Positions 28,329 to 36,075 of a stretch of DNA of 64,000 nt are shown piece by piece (position 1 is the first letter of the stretch; each line of letters begins with the position of its first letter). A program made the position numbers and the translations under genes. Origin of the DNA: Microbacterium terrae (lineage in GTDB: Bacteria > Actinomycetota > Actinomycetes > Actinomycetales > Microbacteriaceae); NCBI RefSeq assembly GCF_017831975.1, contig NZ_JAFDSS010000001.1:3472001-3536000 (forward strand), in the 5' to 3' direction. Under the pieces are notes generated by a model that saw only the letters and a list, made by a program, of their open reading frames with translations, searched no databases and was not told the DNA's origin.

Positions 28329-28964
28329 ATGGATACGCGTCGTTCGGCCCGGCGCCGTACGCGCCTGCGGAGAGCCGCCGCGCTGCTCGCCGCGGGAGCG
28401 GTGCTGGGCATCGGCTCGATCGCCACGATCGCAGCATGGACCGACGGTGAGAACGCGACCGGAACCTTCGGTTCGAGCGTCTTCGACACCGAGTCCCAGT
28501 CGGCCGGGAGCCCCGCGTACGCGAGCCGGCCGACGGCGCCCGGGGCTTCCCTCACCTTCTCCGCGACGGCGATGTCGCCCGGAACCTCCTACTACGCGTG
28601 GGTCAACGTGCGGACGACGCCCGCATCCACCGTGGGCGGCTCGGTGACGCTGACCTCTGCGACGGCCACGGGCGCGCTCGCTCCGGCGCTGCAGTATCGG
28701 ATGGTGCGTCTCGCGTCTACGGCGTCCTCATCGAACTGCGTCGCAGGCGCGTTCGCCGGCACCCCGGTGTTCGTCGCGGGCGGCAGCAGCGCGTACTCCG
28801 CGGTGACGACGGTGCCTGCCTCTCCCGTCGCCAACCCGATCGGCGCTGCGGGCGCGGAGCTCGGGTTCTGCGTTGAGGTGCGCGTCGCACCGGGTTCGGC
28901 GAGCTCCTACCAGGGCCAGACGGCGACGGTGACGTGGGCGTTCACCTCGACGTCGTCGGGCTGA
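28329..28964 (+). CDS. SipW-dependent TasA/camelysin-like secreted protein 2
   Basis: A 211-residue relative of the preceding protein, 6 nt downstream. It has an Arg-rich N-region (RRSARRRTRLRR), hydrophobic core AAALLAAGAVLGIGSIATIA and SipW-type motif AAWTDGENATGTFGSSVFDT. A Thr/Ser/Ala-rich beta domain with three cysteines follows (NCVAG, FCVEV and the helix-adjacent region). It is likely the major or minor subunit of the same surface assembly. No cell-wall sorting signal is present, so it is either released or polymerised. Confidence 0.85.
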   Translation: MDTRRSARRRTRLRRAAALLAAGAVLGIGSIATIAAWTDGENATGTFGSSVFDTESQSAGSPAYASRPTAPGASLTFSATAMSPGTSYYAWVNVRTTPASTVGGSVTLTSATATGALAPALQYRMVRLASTASSSNCVAGAFAGTPVFVAGGSSAYSAVTTVPASPVANPIGAAGAELGFCVEVRVAPGSASSYQGQTATVTWAFTSTSSG

Positions 28965-28976
28965 GCGGAGTGGCGG

Positions 28977-30161
28977 ATGCGTCGCACCTGGACCATCCTC
29001 GGCGACACCGCGCTGGCCGTCGCGGCGGCGGTCGGCGCGCTGTGCATCGTCGTCTTCGTCTGCGGGTCGCTGTTCGGCATCCGCGTCGTGCTGTTCAGCA
29101 CGGGTTCGATGGATCCGACGATCCCCGCGGGGTCGGCGGCGGTGACGCGTGAGATCCCGGCCGCCGAGATCGACGTGGGCGACGTCGTGACCGTCGAGCG
29201 ATCGGGGAAGCTTCCGATCACCCATCGCGTAGTCACGGTCGCCGAGGTGCCCGACACCGCCGAGACCCGCTCCATCGTCATGCGCGGAGACGCCAACGCG
29301 GTCGACGATCCGTTCCCGTACGAGGTGGACGAGGTCGGACTCGTGCTGTTCTCCGTGCCGGGCATCGCCGCGGCGATCTCGTCGCTGCGGAGTCCGTGGG
29401 TGCTCGCGGGCACGACGATCGCCGCGACGGCGCTGGTCGTCTTCGTCTGCTGGCCGCGCCGGCGCAGCAGCGTTCGCGACGAGCACGAGGGCGAGGATGC
29501 CGCCGGCAGCGCGAAGCACGCGAAGCCCGCGAAGGCGGTGTCGTGCGTCGCTCTGGTCGTGGCGCTCGTCGCCGTGCCGGTGGGCGGAGACGACGCCCAT
29601 GCCGCCGCGGACGACGCGGCAGCCGAGGTGATCCAAGGCGAGATCGTCCGGCTGGTGTCGATCCGCGACGACTCGATGGACGGACTCGTGCCCGGAGCCG
29701 AGGCGGTGTGGATGGTGGGTGTCTCGGCCGAGGCCCCCACGCCCGGCGTCGTGCAGATCTTCCTGGCGGGCAGTGGCGAGCCCGCACTGGGACTGCGATT
29801 CGATGTGACAGCCTGCGCCGTCCGCTGGGACGCAGACGACTGCGCGGCGCAGCCGACGACGCTGATCGCCGACGAGGTGGTGCCGGTCGACGGCCGGGAG
29901 CGCTCGGTGTTCGAGATCGCCTCCGACGAGCAGACCTGGCTGCGCATCGCCGTGCGGATGCCCGAGGCCACCGACGCCGACATCGCAGGACAGGTGGACC
30001 TGCGCGTTCGGGCGAGCGGCCTGGGCGACGACGTGTCCGTCGGCCCCGACGGCGGATCGCTCGCAGCCACCGGCGACCGGGTGAGCTGGCTGCTCTTGCC
30101 GGCAGCGGCTACCGCGCTCACTGCGGGGCTCGTGCTCTTCGCCCGGCGGCGGTCGACGTGA
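28977..30161 (+). CDS. SipW-type signal peptidase fused to LAATG-anchored ectodomain
   Basis: A 394-residue fusion. Residues 1-160 are a membrane-bound signal peptidase of the SipW/ER type: helix 10-32, nucleophile Ser44 in FSTGSMDPTIP, His83 in LPITHRVV replacing the usual Lys base, GD motif Asp105 and a second helix 142-159. After a charged linker comes a third hydrophobic segment (190-203) with an AHAA signal-peptide-like end, an ectodomain of about 150 residues with two cysteines, and LAATG (362-366), a helix and RRRST, a class E-type sortase signal. No stop separates the halves. A GTG at codon 188 could start the ectodomain alone. It lies 12 nt after the second substrate and overlaps the third by GTGA. 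Confidence 0.85.
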   Translation: MRRTWTILGDTALAVAAAVGALCIVVFVCGSLFGIRVVLFSTGSMDPTIPAGSAAVTREIPAAEIDVGDVVTVERSGKLPITHRVVTVAEVPDTAETRSIVMRGDANAVDDPFPYEVDEVGLVLFSVPGIAAAISSLRSPWVLAGTTIAATALVVFVCWPRRRSSVRDEHEGEDAAGSAKHAKPAKAVSCVALVVALVAVPVGGDDAHAAADDAAAEVIQGEIVRLVSIRDDSMDGLVPGAEAVWMVGVSAEAPTPGVVQIFLAGSGEPALGLRFDVTACAVRWDADDCAAQPTTLIADEVVPVDGRERSVFEIASDEQTWLRIAVRMPEATDADIAGQVDLRVRASGLGDDVSVGPDGGSLAATGDRVSWLLLPAAATALTAGLVLFARRRST

Positions 30162-30595
30162 CCCGGGGGCTTGCACGGGTCGCCGCGGTGGTCGGCCTGG
30201 TCTGCGCCGTCGCCGTCGTGGGGGCCGTCGGCGACACGGATGCGGCGTGGACGGACTCCGAACGCGCCTCGGACTCGTTCGCCGCCGGCGTGGTCAACCC
30301 GGTCACGCAGATGGCCTGCACGGCGGGGCTGCTCGCGCCGGTGCGTTTCACCTTCGCGGCTCCCACCGGCGGTCTCGCGCGCACCGGCTACCGGTGGACC
30401 GTCACCGGAGGGTTCACGGCGTCGGGAACGGCCCCCGCGAACGCCACCTACGTCGAGCTCACGAGCGGACTGCTCGGCGTGGGTACCGGGACGTTCTCCC
30501 TCTACGTCGTCGGTCCGGGCGGATGGGAGTCCCGCGCCAAGACGGGGCAGCTGGGTTTCACGACCGGCCTCATCTCCTCGTGCTCGGTCAATTGA
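30158..30595 (+). CDS. SipW-dependent TasA-like secreted protein 3
   Basis: A 145-residue exported protein starting with GTG in the GTGA shared with the peptidase-fusion stop. The hydrophobic segment VAAVVGLVCAVAVVGAVG is followed by the SipW motif AAWTDSERASDSFAAGVV. The mature part has a beta-sandwich flavour (YRWTVTGGFTASGTAPANAT) and two cysteines, one three residues from the C-terminus. It is the smallest of the three substrates and may be a tip or anchor subunit. Role inferred from context only. Confidence 0.8.
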   Translation: MTRGLARVAAVVGLVCAVAVVGAVGDTDAAWTDSERASDSFAAGVVNPVTQMACTAGLLAPVRFTFAAPTGGLARTGYRWTVTGGFTASGTAPANATYVELTSGLLGVGTGTFSLYVVGPGGWESRAKTGQLGFTTGLISSCSVN

Positions 30596-30659
30596 CGGCG
30601 CTCCGCGGGCAGCGGACGGGGCAGGTCTCTGCACGGTCGAGCCTCGTAGACTCGATCGC

Positions 30660-31238
30660 ATGACCGTCGCCCGCACGCCCGAGCTCGAAGCCGACCGCCA
30701 GCGCCTCATCGGCCTCATCCAGGACGAGGCGGTGTTCCACGGCGACTTCACCCTCTCGAGCGGCAAGAAGGCGACCTACTACGTCGACATGCGCAAGCTC
30801 ACCCTCGACCACCGCGCCGCGCCCGCCATCGGACGCATCATGCTCGACCTCGTCCAGGGCGTCGACGGCATCGTCGCGGTCGGCGGGCTCACCCTGGGCG
30901 CCGACCCGATCGCGAACGCGGTCATGCACGAGTCCGCTCGCACCGATGCCCCGCTCGACGCGTTCGTCGTGCGCAAGGAGCCGAAGGACCACGGCCGCGG
31001 TCGTCAGGTGGAGGGGGCGGATGTCGCGGGCAAGCGCGTCGTCGTCGTCGAAGACACCTCGACCACCGGCCAGTCCGCGCTGAAGGCCGTCGAGGCGCTG
31101 CGCCGCGAGGGCGCCGAGCCCGTCGCCGTCGCGGTGATCGTCGACCGCAAGACGGGAGCGCAGGCCGCCGTCGAGGCTGAGGGGCTCGAGTGGCTGGCCG
31201 CGATCGACCTCGACGACCTGGGTCTCGCACCTCAGTAG
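30660..31238 (+). CDS. pyrE: orotate phosphoribosyltransferase
   Basis: A 192-residue type I PRTase converting orotate and PRPP to OMP in pyrimidine synthesis. The PRPP loop is VVVVEDTSTTGQSALKAVEAL. The orotate-side residues FTLSSGKKATYYVDMRKLTL and the flexible loop RKEPKDHGRGRQVEG are present. Full length. TAGACT ends 7 nt before the ATG, so it is leaderless. It stands alone, away from other pyr genes in this window. Confidence 0.95.
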   Translation: MTVARTPELEADRQRLIGLIQDEAVFHGDFTLSSGKKATYYVDMRKLTLDHRAAPAIGRIMLDLVQGVDGIVAVGGLTLGADPIANAVMHESARTDAPLDAFVVRKEPKDHGRGRQVEGADVAGKRVVVVEDTSTTGQSALKAVEALRREGAEPVAVAVIVDRKTGAQAAVEAEGLEWLAAIDLDDLGLAPQ

Positions 31239-31265
31239 CGCGCGCCGCGGCGATCGCGGGGAGGA

Positions 31266-31292
31266 TGTCACACCCGGCGTCCGGCCGGTGTC
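31266..31292 (+). promoter_or_regulatory. ECF41-type promoter
   Basis: TGTCACA (31266-31272), a 16-nt spacer and TGTC (31289-31292) match the ECF41 target promoter, recalled as TGTCACA-n16-CGTC, at all but one base. It stands before the carboxymuconolactone decarboxylase gene, which is followed by the ECF41 sigma gene. This is the conserved arrangement reported for that sigma group. Confidence 0.78.
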
Positions 31293-31334
31293 TTCATGTT
31301 CGAACGGATGAGATCCGAGACATGGAGGAACGAC

Positions 31335-31940
31335 ATGACCACCCAGACCCGTATTCCCGCCGCCGAGGTGTCGGGCGTCTCCGGTGCAGTCGTCAAAGCC
31401 GCCGCCCGCCGGATGGTGGGCAAGGTGCCCGACTCGCTCGGCGTGCTCTGGCACCACAAGGGCGTGATGAAGGACTCGATGGGCATCGGCCGGAAGGTCG
31501 AGGGCTGGCACGAGCTCGATCGGCCGCTGTCGACGTTCGCGGCGATGGCCGCGGCGGCGACGATCGGGTGCAGCTTCTGCCTGGACTTCAACTACTTCCG
31601 CTCGCGCGGTCACGACATCGACGAGGCGAAGCTGCGCGAGGTGCCTCGCTGGCACGAGTCCGCGGCCTTCACACCGCTCGAGCGCCGGGTGATGGAGTAT
31701 GCGGAAGCGGCGAGCCAGACGCCGCCTGCCGTGACCGACGAGCTGTCCGACGCCCTGCTGGACGACCTGGGCCCGGCAGCGCTGGTCGAGCTCGCCGCGC
31801 GGGTCGCGTTCATGAACATGTCGGCGCGGATGAACATCGCGCTCGGCATCCGCTCGGAGCACTTCGCCGACGCGTGCGGGATGCCGCCGCTCGCCGTCCG
31901 CGCGTCTGGCGCCTCGCCGTCCGTCGGCGCCGCCGCGTAG
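31335..31940 (+). CDS. carboxymuconolactone decarboxylase-family protein (ECF41 partner)
   Basis: A 201-residue AhpD-like all-helical protein. The redox/active motif is the CxxC in TIGCSFCLDFNYF, with a following acidic/His surface. GGAGGAA (31324-31330) precedes the ATG. A matching ECF41 promoter lies 43 nt upstream, and the sigma factor gene begins 10 nt downstream. In other actinobacteria this protein is the regular partner and target of ECF41. Whether it is a peroxidase, a decarboxylase or a sensor is not known. Confidence 0.88.
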   Translation: MTTQTRIPAAEVSGVSGAVVKAAARRMVGKVPDSLGVLWHHKGVMKDSMGIGRKVEGWHELDRPLSTFAAMAAAATIGCSFCLDFNYFRSRGHDIDEAKLREVPRWHESAAFTPLERRVMEYAEAASQTPPAVTDELSDALLDDLGPAALVELAARVAFMNMSARMNIALGIRSEHFADACGMPPLAVRASGASPSVGAAA

Positions 31941-31950
31941 GCTCGCGCGC

Positions 31951-32838
31951 ATGAGCACCGAGCTCGCGGACGATCCCTTCGTGACGCATCGCAGCCTTCT
32001 GTTCACCGTCGCCTACGAGATGCTCGGCTCCGCAGCCGACGCGGAGGACGTGCTGCAGGAGTCGTGGCTGCGGTGGGCCGCGACCGACCAGCCCGAGGTG
32101 CGCGATCCGAAGGCGTACCTCGTTCGGATCGTCACTCGTCAGTCCCTCAACCAGCTGCGCACCCTCGCACGCCGGCGGGAGGACTACGTGGGCGAGTGGC
32201 TGCCCGAGCCGATGCTCACGAGTCCCGACGTGGCCGACGACGTCGAGCTTTCCGAGAGCCTGTCGCTCGCCATGCTCACGGTGCTCGAGACGCTGGTGCC
32301 GGCGGAGCGGGCGGTGTTCGTGCTGCGCGAGGTGTTCGATGTGCCGTACGACGAGATAGCGGATGCCGTGGGCAAGAGCCCTGCCGCGGTTCGGCAGATC
32401 GCCCACCGGGCGAAGGGGCACGTGGCCGCGCGCCGGCCGCGTGTGAAGGTGGAGCGGTCGGAGCACGAGCAGGCGGTCGAGCGGCTGGTCGACGCGATGA
32501 ACACGGGCGAACTGCAGGCCTTCCTCGACGTGCTCGCTCCCGATGTGGTCTCGGTCGCGGACAGCGGCGGCAAGGTCCGGGGCGCAGCGCCCCGGCCGAT
32601 CGTCGGCGCGGTGCGTCTGGCGCGGTACCTCGCCGCCGGCCTCGCCCGGACACCGGGAGAGATCGTCGCGTCGACGACGTGGATCAACGGGCAGCTGGGC
32701 ATCCGCGTCGACCTCGACGGCGTTCTCACCGGGGTGGTGGGCGTCGCCGTCGAAGACGGGCGAGTCACGCGCATCTACTCCGTCGCGAACCCCGACAAGC
32801 TCGGACGGCTGGGAGCCGAGTCCGCCGTCAGCCGCTGA
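31951..32838 (+). CDS. ECF41-type RNA polymerase sigma factor
   Basis: A 295-residue extracytoplasmic-function sigma factor. Region 2 (VAYEMLGSAADAEDVLQESW) and region 4 (FVLREVFDVPYDEIADAVGK, then SPAAVRQIAHRAKGHV) are followed by a SnoaL-like C-terminal domain of about 110 residues. In this group the C-terminal domain acts as a built-in anti-sigma-like regulator, in place of a separate anti-sigma factor, and none is adjacent. It has its own leaderless -10 (TAGGCT, 31938-31943) in addition to the upstream ECF41 promoter. Confidence 0.92.
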   Translation: MSTELADDPFVTHRSLLFTVAYEMLGSAADAEDVLQESWLRWAATDQPEVRDPKAYLVRIVTRQSLNQLRTLARRREDYVGEWLPEPMLTSPDVADDVELSESLSLAMLTVLETLVPAERAVFVLREVFDVPYDEIADAVGKSPAAVRQIAHRAKGHVAARRPRVKVERSEHEQAVERLVDAMNTGELQAFLDVLAPDVVSVADSGGKVRGAAPRPIVGAVRLARYLAAGLARTPGEIVASTTWINGQLGIRVDLDGVLTGVVGVAVEDGRVTRIYSVANPDKLGRLGAESAVSR

Positions 32839-32861
32839 CGCGCGATGCCGGGTGCGTGCGG

Positions 32862-32987
32862 TCAGCGGTCGTCGCGGTCGCCGCGCCGACCACGCTGACG
32901 CCAGAGCTGCCAGATCACCACGGTCAGCGATCCGAGCAGGCTGACGATCGCGAGGGCGTAGACGAGTCCCTGCTCGACCTCGGTCAT
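32862..32987 (-). CDS. small single-pass membrane protein, 41 aa
   Basis: Begins MTEVEQGLVYALAIVSLLGS and continues through a membrane helix of about 20 residues into an Arg/Asp-rich tail (RQRGRRGDRDDR). Its ATG overlaps the stop of the YdeI-like gene as ATGA, which is good evidence for coupled translation of a real small gene. Function unknown. Confidence 0.6.
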   Translation of the reverse strand: MTEVEQGLVYALAIVSLLGSLTVVIWQLWRQRGRRGDRDDR

Positions 32988-33559
32988 GAGGGTCGCTTGC
33001 CCTCTGCGGCATCCGTCACGATCTTCGCGATCCGCGCCGCCCGCGTCTCGGGCCGGCGAGCCGAGTCGACGCTCGCGATGCCGACCTTGCGGCTCGACGG
33101 GGGGAACGCGTCCCACGCGGCACGCGCCTCCGGAACCGCCATGAGCGCGGCCGCCAGATCGTCGGGCTCGCGCATCGCCTCGGCGTTGTCGAGCACCGTC
33201 CACGAGCCGTTCGCCTTCGCGACCTCGACCGCCCGGCGGCCTGCCTCGGCCATGAGTCCCGCTGCTTCGAGCTCGATCAGTCGTGCCTTGTTCGTGGCGG
33301 CCCAGCCGCTCGACGGGCGGCGCGGCGAGAACCACAGCCCCCCGGTCTCCGCGTCGAACGTACGCACCGGTCCGTCGATCCAGCCGAAGCACAGCGCCTG
33401 GCGGATCGCGTCTTCATAGCTGACGTGTCGATCGGTGAAGCCTGGGCGACCGCGCACGAGCCAGGCGCCCGAGGCACGGCCGTGGTTCGCCTCCAGCCAC
33501 GCGCGCCAGGTCGCGGCATCCGGCGCCGTCACCCGTTCGCCGTCGTCGAGTGCACCCAT
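32984..33559 (-). CDS. YdeI/OmpD-associated family protein
   Basis: A 191-residue cytosolic protein with the YdeI pattern: WRAWLEANHGRASGAWLV, then YEDAIRQALCFGWIDGPVRT, FSPRRPSSGWAATNKARLIE and a C-terminal helical AARIAKIVTDAAEGKRP. Relatives are linked to peptide or envelope stress, but their biochemical role is not established. Leaderless: TAGGTT (33566-33571, minus) ends 6 nt before the ATG. A 41-residue membrane peptide follows by overlap. Confidence 0.87.
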   Translation of the reverse strand: MGALDDGERVTAPDAATWRAWLEANHGRASGAWLVRGRPGFTDRHVSYEDAIRQALCFGWIDGPVRTFDAETGGLWFSPRRPSSGWAATNKARLIELEAAGLMAEAGRRAVEVAKANGSWTVLDNAEAMREPDDLAAALMAVPEARAAWDAFPPSSRKVGIASVDSARRPETRAARIAKIVTDAAEGKRPS

Positions 33560-33592
33560 GTGACGAACCTAGCCGTGACCTGCGACGTCGGG

Positions 33593-34402
33593 TCAGAGAA
33601 GCTCGGGGTCTTCGGACTCGACCGGTTCGCGGTGCAGCAGGTCGGCGACCGAGTCGAGCACCTCGTCGGGGCGGAACGGGTACCGCTGGATCTCGCCCGG
33701 ATCGCTGATGCCCGTGAGCACGAGCACGGTGTGCAGGCCCGCCTCGATGCCGGCGACGATGTCGGTGTCCATCCGGTCGCCGATCATGCCGGTGTTCTCG
33801 GAGTGCGCGCCGATGCGGTTGAGCGCCGAGCGGAACATCATCGGGTTCGGCTTTCCGACGACGTAGGGCTCCATGCCGGTGGCCTTGGTGATGAGGGCCG
33901 TGATCGCGCCGGTGGCCGGCAGCAGGCCCTCGGTCGAGGGACCCGTCGCGTCGGGGTTCGTCGCGATGAACCGGGCGCCGGCGCCGATGAAGCGGATCGC
34001 CTTGGTGATCGCCTCGAACGAGTAGTTGCGGGTCTCGCCCACGACGACGTAGTCGGGGTCCGTCTCGGTCATGATGAACCCCGCCTCATGGAGGGCGGTC
34101 GTCAGGCCCGCTTCGCCGATCACGAAGGCCGAGCCGCCGGGCATCTGCGACTGGAGGAAGTCGGCGGTCGCCAGAGCCGACGTCCAGATGCGCTCCTCGG
34201 GCACGATCAGCCCCGACGCCCGCAGTCGCGCGCTCAGGTCGCGGGGCGTGAAGATCGAGTTGTTCGTCAGCACGAGGAACGGGGTGCCCGTGTCGCGCCA
34301 CTGCTCGAGGAGCGCGGAGGCCCCCGGGATCGGCGTGTTCTCGTGCACCAGCACGCCATCCATGTCGGTCAGCCAGCAGTCGATCTCGGCACGGGTGCGC
34401 AT
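33593..34402 (-). CDS. HAD-superfamily IIA phosphatase (NagD/UmpH-like)
   Basis: A 269-residue phosphatase. HAD motif I is [13 protein letters not shown] (nucleophile Asp, acid Asp), motif [10 protein letters not shown], motif III Lys in [10 protein letters not shown] and motif [15 protein letters not shown]. The cap is of the C2a type. Family members dephosphorylate nucleoside monophosphates or glycerol and glycolate phosphates. Leaderless promoter TAGTCT (34409-34414, minus). It is divergent from the SDR gene with only 39 nt between start codons. Confidence 0.92.
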   Translation of the reverse strand: MRTRAEIDCWLTDMDGVLVHENTPIPGASALLEQWRDTGTPFLVLTNNSIFTPRDLSARLRASGLIVPEERIWTSALATADFLQSQMPGGSAFVIGEAGLTTALHEAGFIMTETDPDYVVVGETRNYSFEAITKAIRFIGAGARFIATNPDATGPSTEGLLPATGAITALITKATGMEPYVVGKPNPMMFRSALNRIGAHSENTGMIGDRMDTDIVAGIEAGLHTVLVLTGISDPGEIQRYPFRPDEVLDSVADLLHREPVESEDPELL

Positions 34403-34408
34403 GGGTCA

Positions 34409-34435
34409 AGACTAGGGTCCGCGCGGGTCTAGGGT
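34409..34435. promoter_or_regulatory. compact divergent leaderless promoters
   Basis: TAGTCT on the minus strand (34409-34414) and TAGGGT on the plus strand (34430-34435) lie 15 nt apart. Each is 6 nt before its start codon (ATG at 34402 minus, GTG at 34442 plus). Only 39 nt separate the two coding regions. Confidence 0.7.
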
Positions 34436-34441
34436 CGAAGC

Positions 34442-35395
34442 GTGACGTGGGACCCGAGAGAGCTTCCCGATCTCTCCGGACGCGTTTACCTGGTGACCGG
34501 ATCGAACGCGGGCCTCGGGTATTTCGCCTCGGAGCAGCTCGTGCGCGCCGGCGCGCACGTGATCATGTCTGCGCGGCACCCCAACCGGCTTTCGGCGGCG
34601 CGGGCGGCGATCCGCAGACGGGTGACGGATGCTGCGCCCGACGCCACGGAACCGCTCATCCTCGACACCTCGAACCTCGGCTCGGTGCGCTCCGCAGCGG
34701 CGAGCGTGCGCGGCCGCGGCCCCCTCGACGGCGTGCTCCTCAATGCCGGTATCGTGCACCCGCCGAAGCGTCGCCAGACCACCGTCGACGGCAACGAGGT
34801 CGTGTTCGCCACGAACGCGCTCGGCCACTTCACCCTCGCGGGCGAGCTGCTCGTGCCGCTCGCGGCGGCGGGCGGGCGCATGGTGTGGCTCGGCAGCATG
34901 TCGACCTGGCTCACCCCATACGACCCGGTCGACCCGCAGCTCGTCGACGGCTACACCGGCTGGCGGGCCTACGTGCAGTCGAAGGTCGCGACCGCCGCGC
35001 TCGGCTTCGAGGCCGCTCGCAGGCTGAACGAGGCGGGCGTGCCTGTGACGAGCGTCGTCGCGCATCCCGGCTACTCGATCGGCGGGCGCACCCCCGGGAT
35101 CGTCGGGGTGAACGAGCCGTCCCGGGCGAAGCGGTTCGTCGACAACCTGCAGGCGCCGATCACCCAGTCGAAGGAGCACGGCGCCTGGTCGCTTGTGCGA
35201 GCCCTCACCGACCCCGACATCGTGGGCGGCGAGTTCTGGGGTCCGAAGACCGTCGCCCGGGGCGAGCCGCGCAAGCAGGCGGCATCCCGCATCACCCGCG
35301 ACACGGACGTGGCAGCCAGGGTGTGGGCGGCCTGCGAGGCGGCCACCGGCGTGCGCTGGCCGTTCGACGGCGCGGCGCACGTCGCGACGCGCTGA
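34442..35395 (+). CDS. short-chain dehydrogenase/reductase
   Basis: A 317-residue SDR. The cofactor site is VYLVTGSNAGLGYFASEQLV (TGxxxGxG), LLNAGIVHPP gives the NAG motif, and the active site is Ser in WLGSMSTW with Tyr-x3-Lys in AYVQSKVATAAL. The longer C-terminal part and the closing VGGEFWGPKT-type segment resemble retinol dehydrogenase/protochlorophyllide reductase-like SDRs. A second gene of the same kind lies at 49127. Substrate unknown. Leaderless GTG start. Confidence 0.88.
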   Translation: MTWDPRELPDLSGRVYLVTGSNAGLGYFASEQLVRAGAHVIMSARHPNRLSAARAAIRRRVTDAAPDATEPLILDTSNLGSVRSAAASVRGRGPLDGVLLNAGIVHPPKRRQTTVDGNEVVFATNALGHFTLAGELLVPLAAAGGRMVWLGSMSTWLTPYDPVDPQLVDGYTGWRAYVQSKVATAALGFEAARRLNEAGVPVTSVVAHPGYSIGGRTPGIVGVNEPSRAKRFVDNLQAPITQSKEHGAWSLVRALTDPDIVGGEFWGPKTVARGEPRKQAASRITRDTDVAARVWAACEAATGVRWPFDGAAHVATR

Positions 35396-35402
35396 GCAGC
35401 CG

Positions 35403-36038
35403 TCAGGCGGTGAGCCAGATCGCCGTGTCGGCGCCCGGCGGGAGCACGGCCTCGACGCCCGCGACCGTGACCGCGGCGGCATCCGTCACCGCCATCTCGA
35501 CGCCCACGGCGACACCCGCCGCATCGACGGCGCGCAACAGTTCGGGGTCGCGGTCGCTCACCCGCAGCACCCGCCCGACATGGCCCGCCGCGGCGTGGGC
35601 GAGCAGCACGAACGGCACACGCTCGACCGCGCCCTCGGCGTCGGGGATCGCATCGCCGTGCGGGTCGAAGCGGGGGCGTCCGAGGCGCGCGTCGATGCCC
35701 TCGAGCAGGCGGTCGCTGATCGAGTGCTCGAGCACCTCGGCCTCGTCGTGCACCTCGTCCCACGCGTAGCCGAACTCGCGCACGAGCCAGGTCTCGATGA
35801 GTCGATGGCGGCGGATTATCGCCGCGGCGCGCTGGGCGCCGGCCGCGGTGAGCGAGATCGGTCCGTACTTGCGGTGGCTCACCAGGCCCTGCGCTGCGAG
35901 CTTGCGCACCATCTCGGTGACGCTCGACGGGGCGAGACCGAGCTCGGTGGCCAGCTGCGACGGCGTGATGTGCGCGCTCTGCCACTCGGTGTGGTGGTAG
36001 ATCGTCTTCAGATAGTCGTCGATCGCAGCGGAGGGCAC
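35403..36038 (-). CDS. mntR: DtxR/MntR-family metal-dependent repressor
   Basis: A 211-residue regulator. The N-terminal winged helix is ITPSQLATELGLAPSSVTEM. The dimer/metal domain has WLVREFGYAWDEVHDEAEVL and LEHSISDRLLEG, supplying the Glu/His ligands. A C-terminal SH3-like/FeoA domain follows (about 135-211). The neighbouring Nramp transporter and its palindromic boxes argue for Mn(II) sensing rather than iron. Leaderless GTG start (TACCCT at 36045-36050, minus). It lies 37 nt downstream of mntH and may also be co-transcribed with it. Confidence 0.88.
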   Translation of the reverse strand: MPSAAIDDYLKTIYHHTEWQSAHITPSQLATELGLAPSSVTEMVRKLAAQGLVSHRKYGPISLTAAGAQRAAAIIRRHRLIETWLVREFGYAWDEVHDEAEVLEHSISDRLLEGIDARLGRPRFDPHGDAIPDAEGAVERVPFVLLAHAAAGHVGRVLRVSDRDPELLRAVDAAGVAVGVEMAVTDAAAVTVAGVEAVLPPGADTAIWLTA

Positions 36039-36075
36039 CGACTCAGGGTACCGGCGCCGCCCGAGCGGTCCGTGC

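Noticed and set aside
28728..30766. Long minus-strand frames opposite the SipW/TasA-like operon
   Set aside because: Low-complexity Arg/His/Asp-rich translation and no start signals. The plus-strand genes have signal peptides, catalytic motifs and couplings.
31266..31292. A second ECF41-like promoter near 16280 (TGTCACG)
   Set aside because: The -10 position at 16-nt spacing does not read CGTC or a close variant, so only the 31266 site was kept.
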